Assembly (NCBI GenBank): GCA_001800675.1
Contig: MGVW01000023.1
Span: 1-13,333, forward strand
From: Euryarchaeota archaeon RBG_13_57_23
Lineage (GTDB): Archaea; Thermoplasmatota; Thermoplasmata; UBA10834
DNA: 13,333 bases
Direction of reading: 5' to 3'
A program made the position numbers and the translations under genes. A model generated the notes under the pieces. It was not told where the DNA came from, did no database searches, and worked only from the letters and a program-made list of their open reading frames with translations. Numbering within the stretch: position 1 is the stretch's first letter; each line of letters begins with the position of its first letter. Of this stretch, positions 13,003-13,333 are shown piece after piece.

Positions 13003-13333
13003 TCATCGCCTTGCCTCTTCACGGTCGAGGGCTCCATTCACGAGTTCGTCCACGAACGCTATCCTCGGGTTCCCCCTGGGCACGTGCACGAGCTCGAACG
13101 AGTCGAACAGCTTCTTGTTCTGCGCGACCCTCTGAGCATATACCCTCAGTCTGTCGCTGTTGACGTCGTACGCTCCGCTCGTCTGCCGGACGACGAGCTC
13201 GCTGTCGGAGAATACTCTCACGATCCCGCAGCTCCTCTCACGCAGTTTCTCGATCCCCCAGAGGATAGCCTCGTATTCCGCCTCGTTGTTGGTGTGCCTC
13301 CCGATGATCCTGGAATCCTTCTCGATCAGGGTC
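13003..13333 (-). CDS. rnhA: RNase HI-like protein, 5' end cut by window edge
   Basis: The frame is open to the right edge and continues upstream, giving the last 109 residues. It has the RNase HI signature TNNEAEYEAILWGIEKL, with the catalytic Glu in NEAEY, then the second catalytic Asp in VFSDSELVVRQ, and a C-terminal VDELVNGALDREE, which fits the last conserved Asp region. The first catalytic Asp (DGA-type strand) would lie outside the window. Family members cleave the RNA strand of RNA-DNA hybrids. The four visible blocks are in the right order and spacing for single-domain RNase HI. A fusion with an N-terminal zinc-ribbon or other domain cannot be excluded. Confidence 0.88.
   Translation of the reverse strand, partial: TLIEKDSRIIGRHTNNEAEYEAILWGIEKLRERSCGIVRVFSDSELVVRQTSGAYDVNSDRLRVYAQRVAQNKKLFDSFELVHVPRGNPRIAFVDELVNGALDREEARR

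Overview
The window looks like a GC-rich archaeal chromosome segment. The archaeal signs are TATA-type promoters about 25-35 bases ahead of several genes (some transcripts apparently leaderless), a tRNA-Gln interrupted by a 19-nt intron in a bulge-helix-bulge fold, no encoded CCA tail, a HdrB/HdrC pair, and archaeal families such as V4R-DUF835 proteins and a PUA/PP-loop/ferredoxin fusion. The mix (DUF835, small Ras-like GTPase, Hdr subunits) suggests a euryarchaeon, perhaps Thermoplasmata-like, but the lineage is inference.

Layout. 1-1656 (minus): hdrC and hdrB, then an unidentified gene running off the left edge; hdrA is not visible. 1712-5050 (minus): a tightly packed four-gene operon, TetR regulator > ABC-2 ATPase > ABC-2 permease > a second LysR/ModE-like one-component regulator, with a perfect 8-bp inverted repeat just ahead of the TetR start. 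5202-7127 (plus): a Ras/Rab-like small GTPase translationally coupled to a V4R-DUF835 protein, then a zinc-ribbon protein with a possible winged-helix tail. 7140-8227: a PrsW-like membrane protein and a small zinc-ribbon/11-mer-repeat protein, transcribed divergently from a shared promoter region. 8233-11696 (minus): a zinc ribbon-PUA-PP-loop-2x[4Fe-4S] protein of the PAPS reductase family and a GlcD-type FAD oxidase. 11834-12637 (plus): adenylate kinase and the intron-containing tRNA-Gln(CUG). 12651-13333 (minus): a small four-cysteine protein and an RNase HI-like protein cut by the right edge.

How parts may work together. The Hdr pair carries electron-transfer centres (two CCG cluster sites in HdrB, two [4Fe-4S] clusters in HdrC) and would serve a thiol/disulfide redox partner. 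The ABC operon is probably a drug or lipid efflux system under TetR autorepression. The GTPase/V4R-DUF835 pair is the best candidate for an undescribed system: a ligand- or redox-sensing protein coupled one-to-one with a soluble Ras-like switch. No CRISPR array, insertion sequence or prophage gene was seen.
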